From: Ceriagrion tenellum
Taxonomy: Eukaryota; Arthropoda; Insecta; Odonata; Coenagrionidae
Assembly: GCA_963169105.1 (NCBI GenBank)
Contig: OY720636.1
Location: forward strand, 145,227,941-145,291,940
Direction: 5' to 3'
DNA: 64,000 nt
Of this stretch, positions 47,785 to 59,280 are shown one piece after another. The translations under genes were made by a program, and so were the position numbers. The notes under the pieces were generated by a model, which was not told the origin of the DNA, made no database searches, and saw only the letters and a list, made by a program, of their open reading frames with translations. How positions within the stretch are numbered: position 1 is the first letter of the stretch; every line of letters starts with the position of its first letter.

Positions 47785-49748
47785 GCTGAACTTTCACCAT
47801 ATCACGCCTGATACTTCTCTTTTTGAATTCCTCCTTGTACGCAAACGCAAGGGCATCTAAAATCTACAGTCATTAGGGTCAAACGAGACAAAATTCGGGA
47901 AATGGTTAAAACTTTTTCGTCCTGGTTTAAAAAATACAGCGCATAATTCATTGCTTTCCAAACCCTTCATCATGGTGACACCCGATAAACCACGAACGCC
48001 GTTTATTGAAAAGTTTCCTCCTTGATGCTATTGAAATTGACGGTAAATTTATTAGTGTTTAACTATTGAATTCTTCTTAACATAAACAGAAGCGTGGATA
48101 AAATCTGTATTCATTTAAGAGAAATAAGAAACAGAATCAGAAAAACTGCTATTGATTTTATTATTTTTCTTTTAGTGTTAGAAAACAATGCTTTCTGCTA
48201 TGCTTTCTAAACTCTTCACGATTGCAACACCCGAAGAACCACAATTTATGCAACATTCTGTAGTGTTTCTCTATCCTCGTATTCTTACCATGAGCTCCGA
48301 TACGATGATTAGTTTATGAGATTATAAAAATAGTACAAACTTCAAAATTCTCCAAATTTCGTTTGCATCATCTTGAAAAAAATGGAAAAGGGGGAGGGAA
48401 TTTTTAAACCGTTGAGTTCAAATGCCAATACATGTAGATATTTGTATACAAAAAATGCATTTTTCATTTATTGAAATTCAACTAATTAATTTTTCTTTGG
48501 CTCATTCGGCATTGATTGACCCAACAAATTTCATCGTTTTCATCTCGCTTCTCTGCAAGCTTGTGCTTTGGGCATATTTTTTCTTCTATGCAAATACAGT
48601 AATCATTTTCGCAAACAAATACCAGTCTCTCCCTACAGCACTTAGCCGTACTTTTTATGCTAGAATTGTCATAGTCTCCGCTTTTGCGAAAAATACATCA
48701 GATATCGATGGTGATAATAAAGAGTAGGGATGGTTATAGTAAGTATTCTCATTTACGCTTTATTTTTATTTGGTTGTTTTGTCTCAACTTTTAATATCAA
48801 TCGTCTCTTTTCTTCGTGGGCTTTCATTTCTGCGAAATTTCCATTCGCTCCTTTCATTTTCCTTTACGGTTTGCAGCAGTATGCTTCCCTCTCCTTTGTC
48901 TAAAGCTTTTCCGCTAATCGACCACCTTAATGAAGTTGAATGATCTCTTGTTATTCTCATCTCTGAGAATGTTATGAGAGCAAAAACGATATTTCTTTCT
49001 CCACGCCTTTTTCTTCATCTGTTTTGATCTTTGCACCATCACTCATCCTTTTTCCTCTTTGATCCTCAAAATGTCTCTTTAATGCTATCTCCGGTATATT
49101 AGTAATTTTGTATCTTGAAACAAGTTTTTCGAAAGCTCTTCCCTCCTCTTTCTTTCTTGCTATCAGAGCACGGTCACGCCCAAATACGAAATGGCCTTAC
49201 CTTTCTAGCACCTCTCGTTTATTGGAGATTGCATAATTTTGGATCGGTTGCTTCAAAATCCAATGATCACTACTCCTTAATTAATGTATCTCTCTCATGC
49301 TTTTGACTCGAGCGAAAGTACTTAATAATTATTATTAATCCCAGGAAACAGGCAACAGGCTGCATAATAATTATTTCATTCATAACACCCTATCCTTGCA
49401 TACCTCTTGTACAGCTGCCACATCCATACATTTTTTCGTGCACACTCTCTTGTTCGGAAGAGTCCTAATTTTTCATCCTCTTAAGGAGAATCTTCCACGA
49501 GACTGACTCATTACTGTCCAATAATTAAATATGAATGTTTCCTTATAATCCTCATATAATTACAGTGTTTCATACTCCAGAACAGTTTCCTGACGTACTG
49601 TTCCGTCTATTCTCGTTATTCAGATTTGGTTCCTTCAAGCAATCCCCTTTTCTGTGAACTTCCTCTGAAATTCCTGGTATTCTTTTATGCTTTTCATGCC
49701 CTTACGAATATCCCCCCTCTCTTCGTCTCTCTTCCCGTTTCTGCCATC
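47785..49748. other. Non-coding; weak diverged direct repeat
   Basis: Segments near 47963-48008 (GCTTTCCAAACCCTTCAT…ACACCCGATAAACCAC) and 48200-48245 (GCTTTCTAAACTCTTCAC…ACACCCGAAGAACCAC) look like old duplicates of one sequence. No gene recognised. The 101-codon frame at 48422-48727 is hydrophobic and unrecognised. Confidence 0.4.
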
Positions 49749-49918
49749 ATCTCTGTCTTCTCTTCTGTTCACTCGCCTCGCTCAGTATTACTTTTATCAC
49801 AACACTTCCTCTCTCTCTCTCTCGAACGTTATTATCTCTGTCTCCTCTTCTGATCACTCGCCTCGCTCAATAATTACTTTGATTACAATTTTTCCTCTCT
49901 CTCGTTCGTTATTCAATT
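49749..49918. repeat. 85-bp tandem duplication
   Basis: Two adjacent units beginning ATCTCTGTC at 49749 and 49834, each containing CACTCGCCTCGCTCA and a CTCTCTCT tract followed by CGTTATT. About nine-tenths of positions agree by eye. Confidence 0.9.
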
Positions 49919-52183
49919 TGTCGTTCTCTTAGCTGTCCGCGACTGACCAGGTGCGATTCCCCCCTGCGCAGTTACTTTCGTCTAACGGTATCCCCTTATT
50001 TCTTTTCTTGCTGGCCGAGAAGCAAGATGTTTTCACGACTCATGGTTTGATTTCCGGGTGATTGGCGTTCAGTTGGGCGGTGTCTCGTGGGTGCCGCCGC
50101 TTCGGACGCTTGGATGGAATACTGAACAGCCATCCTCCCTTCCCTCCGCTCCCCTCTCTTCACCCTTGCCAATGACGCAGTAAACAGAGTGGAGCTCTTT
50201 TTGGTACTAAATGAATAAACTGATGTAAAGCTTATATTTAATTCGATCAATGACGCGGTGAAATACTGTGCATTACTGTTTGCAGTTGCTGTGTGACTGC
50301 AGCAGTGTACTTCATGCAAGATTAGATACCTTGATTTGGCAGAGTTTAGATGCAATATGGTACATGAAAATAAAGTTGCAGAGTTCTTTTTTTAGTCTCT
50401 AAGGCTATTATCGTGGAGATTCCGATGTAGATGAAAACTTTGAAACTACTGCTGTCGATATGTCAATTATCATGTGCCTACTTAAGATTCATTCGCCCAT
50501 TCTTTTTCTGACTTCCATGAGATTTTCACCTGTCTCGACTCGTGAAAGACAGTGTTGTTGCTAAATAATCTTATCAATTATTTTTATCAGGTATCGAAAA
50601 ATAAGATAGGTCATGAGGGATACAATTATGTAGGTGTCGAGCGTCTGTTTTCAGGCGTTCCTTCCGCGTGGTGTATTTTTAGGATAATAGTTTCGTCAGC
50701 CTTTCTATAGGTGTCTTCCGGTCAGAAATGACAATGGTCGATATTTTGGTCCGTCTTGTCGAAGTAATTTACGAATAAATATGATAGCTTCCAAGTTTTA
50801 ACAGAATAGGAACGAATGTTAACAAATGAGGCATTTAGGTCGCCACTAAGGTGTACCGGTTGTGTGGCTACATAATTTTAACTTAAAATAACTTTAATTA
50901 TGAGAAATATTAATAAAAAATAGTCTTTTTGGAAAATATCAACATGTCTCCTCAGGTCGTCCCGATGGGTGGACAGTTTTCCCGTGTGTTCGACAAAGAT
51001 GTGGAAAGTTGTTGAATAGCCACTTCTGACCGGAAAACGCCAGCAGTATTTTCCGGCAAAGAATTTGTCATGAAAAGACTCCACGTCCCAAAGCTTGCAC
51101 TTCGTCATTCTGGAGTCCGTCCAAGATAACAGCGAAGTTGAAATTATACTCATTTTGTTTTGAGAGAAACGAAAAGTGAACAATTGTTTAACGGTCGTAT
51201 GATTTAAACCTAAGCTACCATCATGGATTCTTTGGTGTCGTGATTCACTTTCCCAAGCAGAATTGTATGTGATTACTGTTTGGCTGAATTTCTGTCAGTT
51301 GGACTATATCTTGGACGAGCGTAGGCCGCGGTAACCTTCGGATAAGGTCAAAACGAGGTGATGAAAATGAAAATGTTGTTCGCGTGAATCCGGAAAGTTG
51401 AATGATGGAATCCTGCGAGGGTGTGCTGTGTGGGGATCTTTCCTCTTACCACAATATTTTCGTTTAGACGGAAAAAAGAGGATGTGAATTGTCATTTTGG
51501 GCGTTTCAGTGGAAGTGAAGAACACGGAATGATCAAGGAAATTAAGCGGTATGAGTGGAAGATGTAATGGGGAAGGAAACGGCCAAAATAAAGGTGAGCC
51601 TTTCTCTTATCTGTATGGCGGAGTGCCCATGCGTGCCTCCCAATGTCGCATTCCGCGCGAAATCGAGTGGAGGAATCGCGTGACGCTTAAGAGCAGCTTT
51701 CAAAAGGGAATATAGCGAAAGTGTGCGAAAAAGATCCGGGATATGGGAGTCGGAGGCGACCTCTCGTTCCCCCTTAGGAATAGATTGCAATGAGGGTGGG
51801 GAGTTGAGAGGTATTGGGGGTGGGCGGAGGTCAAAGACGTCAGTTGGAGCCCAGGGGTGGGAAGGTGGATTAATCTCACTCGAACGCTTTTATCGCGATT
51901 AAATGTTGCGCTCACTTTCAACTTTCCCTAGCAAGGTGGAGCTTTTCGATAGATTGGAGTGGATATGAACGGCTTGTGATGTTAGCTTAAGCCTAAAAAT
52001 GCATATCGTTTCCCGTTAATTGTTTCTAAAACATGCTTTTATAACTTTTTATCTTGTTGAGTAGCAAAAGCATGAGGATAATAGCGTTTTAGAAAGAAGC
52101 GTTTAGTTAGGGAGGGAGGTGATAACTGGAACCTGGAGTTAGGATGTAAAGAGAAGGCTGGTTAAGACATTGACAAAGTATTG
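49919..52183. other. Non-coding interval
   Basis: No gene recognised. Frames up to 119 codons (49996-50355, minus) are domain-free. 51540-51900 has purine-rich and CpG-bearing patches. Confidence 0.45.
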
Positions 52184-52386
52184 TTTTTTTTTTGCCGGAC
52201 GATTTTGATGTCCCCGAAAGCCCGATAGGCTGCTGAGTCTGTCCTCAGGTTTTCTAGGGACCGGACCAACAGAACTTGACATACATCCATGCCCTGGGTA
52301 GTGTAAAACCCACCCAGGCGGGACTCGAACCCGCGACCCTCGGTCTAGCAGGCGAGGACTATACCCCTCCGCCACCGGGGCCGGCG
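52184..52386 (-). mobile_element. tRNA-derived SINE, family C, full length with A-tail
   Basis: Minus strand: A box TGGCGGAGGGG (fits TRGYNNARNNG exactly), B box GGTTCGAGTCC (fits GGTTCGANTCC), then a ~105-base body with GGACCGGACC on the plus strand, ending in a run of 10 A. The boxes are 30-35 bases apart. The acceptor stem does not close fully (CCCCGGTG against CTGGGTGG), so it is a SINE rather than a tRNA gene. No convincing target duplication was found. It is unrelated in body sequence to families A and B. Perfect boxes suggest a relatively young copy. Confidence 0.85.
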
Positions 52387-53412
52387 TGCTATAGTTCTCG
52401 CCTGTATGTGGCGTTATGTGGCGTATGGGCCGCCGGTATGTGGCGTTATATGGAACAGAAACGTGAACTCAGAGAACGGAAGACAAAAATAGCCTTCAGG
52501 CATTTGAGATGTGGTTGTGGAGGACTATGGAAAAGGTGCGGTGGACAGGATGGAAGACAAACGAGTATGTGCTTGTTATGGTGGGTGAGGAAGGGAAGTT
52601 GTTGGACGAGAGTAGCAGGGTGGTGACTGGAGGAAGTAGCTGAGGACGATGGGTATCTTGAGGCCGTGATAGAGGGAAGAATACGTGGCGAGGGAGGAAT
52701 GAGTAGGAGAATGGGTGTTATGGACGGGACGAAGGAGGGCAGGCCCGTTGATGAAGAAAGAAATAAAAGACGTAGGTAAGGACTTTCACGTGCTGTTTAA
52801 AGGATTTTCTTCGATTTTCTATAAAACTTATCTTTAACCGGTAAATTACACAGTGTATGTATGTAGGTATACATATATTAAATGTATCATCTATGATTTT
52901 ATAATTTGCTTCAAAAATATTCTTCAAAGCCATTGGAGGAACCGAAAAATCAATGGTCAACTCAAAGAATTTTTTCAATCAAGAATCTGAATACGTTGGA
53001 TAAAAAATTATTGTGTGCGTCAAAACGGGATAATTTAGAGCATAATTGTTCTCTTCCTAAAAAAATGTTTACATCACTTCTTTACTTCCTAAATAAAGGT
53101 AAATGGTGTTGATATATGGCACTGATTGAGAGGGACCATCCGCAATAAATTCTTTGTAAAATTCAATGAAAGTTAAATGTTCTAGGTTTCTACAGTAAAA
53201 TCATGCCTAGGCTCCAATCAATGTTATGCATATTGGATGGGTTCTTAGTAATCCCTAATGTTATGCATTTTTTGTCTCAGTTCTTGAATCACAGCTATTT
53301 TTTATGTTATATGTGATATTCACCTTACAAATGTATTTGTAGTGTATTTTCTGTAATTCTTTTTAGGTCATATATAATTCCCTTCAACCATGGAAGCAAG
53401 TAACTACCGTAC
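52387..53412. other. Non-coding; small TATGTGGCGTTA repeat
   Basis: 52404-52455 contains three imperfect TATGTGGCGTTA units. 52460-52740 is purine-rich. No gene recognised. Confidence 0.45.
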
Positions 53413-53952
53413 TACGTATTTCTCCGAATATAAGCCGCACTTTTTTTCCCGATTTTGGGGCCTCAAAATTGGGGTGCGGCTAATATTCGAGGTGCGGCTT
53501 AAATTCGAGAATTTTCTTAAAAATTCGTAAAAATGATGGATTTGAGAAAACCAGACGCCAGCTAAACTCGCCTGCGCCACGGACGTCGGACGTAGTGCCA
53601 GAGTAGGTCTGCAGTGGTCGCGTGAAGGCAAACAGGAGGGGGCAAGGTTGGGTACAAGGCGTAGCAGTGTGCAGCAGGCAAACAGGAGGGGGCAAGAGGG
53701 TACAAGGTTGTAGCAGTGTGTTGTATGTCTAGGGCGGCTCGCGGCGCAATCTGAATGACTGTAAACAATTTGCAACACTGATGGCACGAGAAAAGGCCCT
53801 TTCATTCCGTCTCTTAGTTGCTTTTTATTGAGGGGATGCACTGAAAAGGTTGCGGCTTAAATTCGCGTATTAACTTTTTTCAATGTTTGAGACCCCAAAA
53901 AAAGGGGCGCGGCTTATATTTGAGTGCGGCTTATATTTGGAGAAATTCGGTA
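53413..53952. mobile_element. TA-bounded MITE with CCGAATATAAGCCGCAC ends
   Basis: Left end TACGTATTTCTCCGAATATA; right end on the minus strand TACCGAATTTCTCCAAATAT; both continue into AAGCCGCAC. Subterminal GCGGCTTAAATTCG-type repeats occur several times. TA at both edges suggests a Tc1/mariner/pogo-type target, but the assignment is by target only. A 50-bp tandem duplication lies inside. The 145-codon minus frame across the element is probably fortuitous. Confidence 0.75.
53627..53726. repeat. 50-bp tandem duplication inside the MITE
   Basis: Two units starting GGCAAACAGGAGGGGGCAAG at 53627 and 53677, each continuing GGTACAAGG and TAGCAGTGTG. Confidence 0.9.
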
Positions 53953-54261
53953 TATAATTGGAAAAAAAGCGTATTTTACCAGAAAATGATATCAAAAGCA
54001 AAAATATAAAGCTACTCACAGTATGTTTTTCTTTATTAGTCAGATTTCCGCGACTTATAATTTAGGGCCGTATATCAATTTGAGCAATTTCAACTTTAAG
54101 ACGCCACGGAAGTATGTCACAGGAAGTGAAATGAAGCCATAAGTATTTTCTTTTGAAAAGTGAGATTAATACTGAAGTACAACTCGTTACCCAGCCTTAA
54201 AAGGGCTCCATATGCACATGAGAAATTATTCCTATCCTTCGTTGGGCTTCCTTTCAGAGAC
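53953..54261. other. Non-coding interval
   Basis: AT-rich; nothing recognised. Confidence 0.5.
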
Positions 54262-54756
54262 ATCTACATCCCGCGACCCACGCTATCTACCCCGCAAGCC
54301 GCCGCATGGGCGTGTGATAGGTCACCAGTCGCGTAAAGATGTAAAATGGTTGGAGGTGAAATGGGGACATTTACTATGGGAGTGTATTTAGAGGAGCTCA
54401 GTTTTTATTGCGGTCGCTTATTGTGCGCGGAAAGAACGAGTTTTTGTACCTATCTGTTCGGCAGAGTATCTCTTTTATTTTAGCACATTTGTCAGGCCTA
54501 GAAATGTAGTGAGGCGACATGATAATAATTTCATGATAATAATTCTCTGTGTCACTCTGAAACACACCAGTTCAGAATATCTCAAGCAGCCTAAGCCTAG
54601 CGTGCAGCCTCCGAGTCTCTAAGGTCTCCCACCTTAATCCCTCTAACAGTTATGTAACACTATATGTTCGTTCGTAGCAGTTTTTAACGAAGCGTGCTGC
54701 TTTTCTGTGTATTTTGCTTATTGTTTTGGTTACATTTTTATGACCAGGGTGCTGAA
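54262..54756 (-). mobile_element. CR1/L2/Jockey-like LINE, 3' fragment
   Basis: Same tail and 3' UTR as the copy at 35948. Minus-strand coding remains read KIHRKAARFVKNCYERTYSV, then LLEGLRWETLETRRLHARLR with stops. KAARFV is the form usual in the family, where the 35948 copy has KAANSI. It contains a short internal duplication (CATGATAATAATT twice near 54518-54545). Confidence 0.85.
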
Positions 54757-54954
54757 TAGACGCTTGGTGACTGATATATGTATATGAATCATATTTGGGG
54801 TGTTGCCCTATTTTGATGTCGCGGGAAATAGAAATTTGATCTCGAGGAATCTTTTACCAAATCATTCCATCGTATTTTCAATGAGAAAATGTCCCATTTG
54901 GTGAAAAACTACCTTTTTAAAGTGGAAATGCCGGCGCTTGGCTCCAGTGTGCGG
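54757..54954. other. Non-coding interval
   Basis: Nothing recognised between the LINE fragment and the SINE. Confidence 0.5.
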
Positions 54955-55100
54955 TAGACGGAGTGGTACTACACTTCAAGTGACTTCACAACACACCCGT
55001 ATGAGGGACTCCCCTGGAAAATCACAGCACTTACCGGGATTCGGACTCGGGTCCTCGATATAAGAAGCAAGCATAAAACTGCCTCGCCAACCCGATTCAC
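54955..55100 (-). mobile_element. tRNA-derived SINE, family A, 3'-truncated and diverged
   Basis: Minus strand: CGGGTTGGCGAGGCAGTTTT (A-box region), a decayed B box (GAGTCCGAATCCC), then CACTTGAAGTGTAGTACCAC and TCCGTCT as in the copies at 18121 and 18841. Similarity ends before the GTTAAACCGTGG block. Confidence 0.75.
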
Positions 55101-56089
55101 GTATTTGTAGAGGCGTAATAAATGTTTATTTTATCATGAGAATCTCGTTTCCAAGTACCAATTCCCTCTTCTTAGCCGATTTGCGTTGCTCTCTCAATGT
55201 GGGTGGGGAAGTCTATCGCTCAAAGGTGCGCAACTGTCAGCACACGTGCTAAGCATGGCACGCCGATGGCTTCCTACTAGCACGCGAAACAACCCCTTGC
55301 CGAATTAACTTTCAATTTTCATGGGGCACCTTTAGGCGATGGGGACAGTCCCGGCGTGTGAAAGCCAGCCTACTTCTTGAAACAAAACTAAGTCACTTCC
55401 TCATTGGGATATAAATGCGGTTGCGCGCTCTTAATAATAGGTACATACAACTCAAATTACAACTCCAACTCAAGGTAAACACAAAACTATCGCCAAAAAA
55501 ATTATCATTTTTTTGCCAAAATCATTTGCGTGTGTTTTACAAACTTGTCATATTGAAATGAATTTTCATCTGGCAGTATACTGATCCTTTCTCTTGCGAT
55601 TAACTTTAATTTTTCATGTTGCTTGTTAACCGTATCAGGACCTCCACCTATTTCAGCACTAATGTTCTAGTTTCTAGTATTTCAAAGTCCTGTATATCAA
55701 GTGAAGTTATTTTTCAATAAGTTCGGTACACATTACTTTCTTGAAGTGTCTATTTTTGACATAAACACCTTCTTAAGGTCTAGTAATTAATTTGATGAAA
55801 CTGCGTATTCACTGTAATTATCTCAAACAGATTTGTCTAGAATTTGGAAATTTTCAACGTTAAGCAATTGTACACTGTTTAATAGTGTACATGCTCAAAA
55901 ACTATATCTTTCAGCTTACGGCTTCAGTCAGTTTTACAAAGTTTGCTCAATGAATTCCAAATCATTCATCATATAACATGTTATCCACAAATTTTGCTTT
56001 GCAAGTGGAATACGTTCATTCCTGAGATTGGGATGACTATAGCACGTACTCTCAAAAAGATTGCCCACCCCTGGTATAGATAGTGAATG
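55101..56089. other. Non-coding interval
   Basis: AT-rich; no gene or element recognised. Confidence 0.5.
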
Positions 56090-56600
56090 GCTTTGGGGAA
56101 TCATCCTTCTCTATTCTCGTCTTTAACTTTGGTCCAGCCGCTTTGCAGCCGCCACCCGCGAGGGGAAATGGAACTTTTGCAACGGGGGGAGGTTCCATTG
56201 GAAGAACCACAATTAGGGTCGGTCGCCCGCCGTTGGAAAGGAGGGAGTAACACCCTTTGAGAATTAGTGCGGGGAGAATTGGGTAGTCGAGGGGGGTGGG
56301 GCTGGAGAGTAGGTCGCATCGCCGAAACAGTGGCAATGGGAGGGCGTCGGAGGGCGACGTGCATCACAAAGGATTCGGGCAGCACCGACGCCGATCACTC
56401 CGCAAACAGAATTTTCGCCTCGCGTGTCTCGGCCCTCGGCGGCGCCCAGCATCGCCGCGATGTCAACCGCCCAATTAGTTGCTCGGACGAAGCTCTCTTA
56501 CTGCGGTCAGCCAGGATCGCGGATTCCTATCCCTCGTCGGGCATAATCAATCCCGCGGCTGCCTTAATAATCACCACAGGGGGAGCTAATAACGGATAGT
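56090..56600. other. CpG-rich islet
   Basis: Dense CpG (CGCCTCGCGTGTCTCGGCCC and similar), with a 110-codon plus-strand frame and 94-codon minus-strand frames that show no domain. Candidate regulatory islet or untranslated exon. Confidence 0.35.
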
Positions 56601-58754
56601 TCGTCCTACAAACCAATCCTCTGGTTGCTATCGTGGCATCCTTGCGATTCATTGTCTACATCCCTATTCATTCATTGTTTCGCGGCTCATTATCTTCGAA
56701 AAGTTCCATTCTAAGGCAATATTTGACTTGCTCTGCGGTTCTATTCACCCGTTCGTTCTTCCATTGCAGTTTTCTCTAAGCTTACGAGCATTCTACTACG
56801 TGTAGTTCACAATTCCCTCAGTGAACGAAATGTTTCTCTGCAACTCTATTCTCAGAAAGCCTATCATTTTGCTAACAACTCTTTATACGCAGCACAAAAT
56901 GGTTTCTATTTGTCCATAAATTGTTCGTACCGTAGGTTTTTTTAATGAATCATATTTACACGTGGTAAAACTGAAGGTATACCTGATTTAGGGTGGCCTG
57001 CTATCGAATCAGCATAATGCCTTATCCACTTCTCCCAGAGGCTTCTAATTACTGTCTTATGTCCGATAAAATCCATTTTTTCCAGTTTATACTGTGAGTC
57101 CCTCTCTAATATTCTCTGTTATCACATTCTACGGTATTAGTGATTCAAGTTAGCATAAAATAGGTGGCTTAAAGGCTTCTTTAATATTAGATTGAACTCA
57201 GCATTTATGTCTGTAAAACACTTCATATCTGAATTTTTGATACTGACCTTTTTTATGAAATGAAATTTGCATAATCATACACTTAAGGGAAAAAACTTTT
57301 AAGAAAAATAGTACTCATATTCCTATGTTATTATTTCACTTATTCTATTAAGAAACCTCATTTCCTTTAGTGAAAGATTAAATTTGTCCAAAATTTCTTT
57401 AATACCTCTTTTATTATCATCTCATAGCAGGAATAAGAGAGTATGAGTCAGAATTCATTTTATTTCAGAATGTCGCACTGATTTTTTCAATAAAATTTTG
57501 ACGAGAATCGCATATTCACGTGGCAGTGAATGACTGGATTTTCTGAAGTCCGAAACTAGAACGATAATCTGAGAGCCGACATGTTTCCACTTTCGCTACA
57601 CCCAGGTGTCCAAACAGCATCGCGGGTCTTCACCCATTCACCTATTTCTTCTCTTTTCCCCTCTTTTTTATGTCATTTGTCTTTTGCACATTGACGTTCA
57701 ACTCTTCATTACGGACAACTAGTGGATAAGTAGTGCTTCTCGATTCTTCCCTCCGTATGTGCCCACCTGACTTCTTTGAATTTCCTATCATGCCATGTAG
57801 AGGAATGTCTTTTCCGTGGAAATAGAAAACAATAACAATCCTATTCCCAATTTGTTAACTGACACATAAGGTAATATTTCTAGTTGAATTAACTACTTCG
57901 ATACCCTGGTGAATCCTCTTCATTCCTTTAAATTTCTTTGTCATCGATTCGTGTTTTGCATTTTTCATGCCCTCTGCAATTTTTAATGGCTTTATTTACT
58001 GTGCTACGGGAGTTCTGATCTCGGAGCACCTCGGAATTTGCGTCAATCAATTCATTGTCCTTTTCCCTCGTTTCCTCCCCCTTCCCTTTCCTTCTCTCCT
58101 ACTTTCACTTCCACCCCACACTTCCAGTCTCCTCCGGATTCTCCCTTCTTTCCAATCCAACTCCTTCCCCCCAGTCATGAATCATTCCGCACCCACTCCC
58201 ACTTCCATCCATTAAAGCAGCTTCCTTCTCTCCCCCCCCTCATTTCAGCCCTTCTCGGCCCCCCTAGTAGTATACCACCCCCCTCCCAACCGCCCTGCCT
58301 CGCACTGTCTGCTCCCTTCCTCCTCTTTTGCCTCCAGATTCCTCCCGCACTTACCCGGTATGACGCCGAATTCCCGGGACACGTCCGCTCACGAGACGAC
58401 GCGAACGCAGGGAGAGAGACCTTCGAAGGAATACCTGTTTCCGTTCAAACCAATTATAACGCTATGGTGCTCCCGTATTTTTCCATCCTTGTCCTTTGAC
58501 TCGCGTTGATAGTAAAAAGCAGGCCTCTAGGATAAGCCAGTGTCTTCCGATCGATTTCAGGCCGCTCTTATGCAAAGGAGAAGTGGAGAAGGCCACACGA
58601 CTGCTTCGCGAATGTGTCATTTTGTGAAGTGCGATAGTGTAACTTACGCATTTTTCCCTTCATTCGCCAGAGATAAAAGATTATGGATATGTAGGTACTG
58701 TTTCTTTAGCTACGGATGACTAATGGCCTGGTGTTTATCATGAAAATTACCTTC
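56601..58754. other. Non-coding; pyrimidine-rich 58050-58340
   Basis: AT-rich to 58040, then almost pure C/T to 58340, which produces a 153-codon Ser/Pro/Leu-rich frame (58038-58499) without a domain. Confidence 0.45.
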
Positions 58755-58886
58755 AACTTTCTACAGTTTTATTGTGTGAAATTCACTGAGGAAAGGTCAG
58801 TCACCTGGACTGGGATCCGAACCGAGATCCCTCGATTTCGCACCGAGTGCTCCAACCAGTTAGACTCAGCGGGCGTTGTCCTCCAC
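58755..58886 (-). mobile_element. tRNA-derived SINE, family B, minus copy
   Basis: Minus strand: CTGAGTCTAACTGGTTGGAG (A-box region), a B box GGTTCGGATCC and the body CAGTGAATTTCACACAATAA, as in the copies at 8605-8935 and 59060-59280. Truncated after the start of the body. Confidence 0.75.
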
Positions 58887-59059
58887 TGTGAATGTTATGG
58901 GGGCTTTAAGGAATGATTTATCCTTACAAATACCGTGCATACAATACTATGCGATACCTGTATGCCAGCGCTAAGCGCTACAATCTACCAATAAAGGGGA
59001 ACTCATAGCACAAAGGGATTTACTTAGACTTATTCAAAGAACTGCGGAACTGACCATGC
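58887..59059. other. Non-coding interval
   Basis: Short spacer between SINE copies; nothing recognised. Confidence 0.5.
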
Positions 59060-59158
59060 AGAAGATTTCATGGTGCCAAGTACTGACGGTCACGTAATCA
59101 TGTGAAAATCACGTTGGAGAAAATCATTTGCCTGGACTGGAATTCGAAACCAGACCCC
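59060..59158 (-). mobile_element. SINE family B fragment, minus, half of inverted junction
   Basis: Minus strand: a B-box remnant (GGTTTCGAATTCC) and CAGTCCAGGCAAATGATTTT, followed by a diverged body with TTGGCACC. It meets the plus copy at 59157 at the B box, so the tRNA-like 5' halves of both copies are missing. Confidence 0.65.
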
Positions 59159-59280
59159 AGGGGTTCGAATCCCACTCAAGGGCAATGATTTTTCTACAAT
59201 GTATTCCACAAAAATGTGTGAAATTCTGCAGTTGGCACCGTTAAAGTTACTGGCTGGCCAGATTCACAGTTATTTGAATA
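59157..59280 (+). mobile_element. SINE family B fragment, plus, half of inverted junction
   Basis: Begins at the B box (GGGGTTCGAATCCC), then GGGCAATGATTTTTC, AATGTGTGAAATTCTGCAG and GCACCGTTAAAGTTACTGG. The last block matches ACCGTTAAAGTCACTG in the copy at 8706. Confidence 0.72.

Noticed and set aside
52300..52386. Possible genuine tRNA gene on the minus strand
   Set aside because: The A and B boxes are good, but the acceptor stem does not pair properly and the sequence continues into a SINE body with an A-tail.
53404..53841. 145-codon minus-strand frame
   Set aside because: Lies wholly within the TA-bounded MITE and crosses its internal 50-bp duplication; no transposase motifs.
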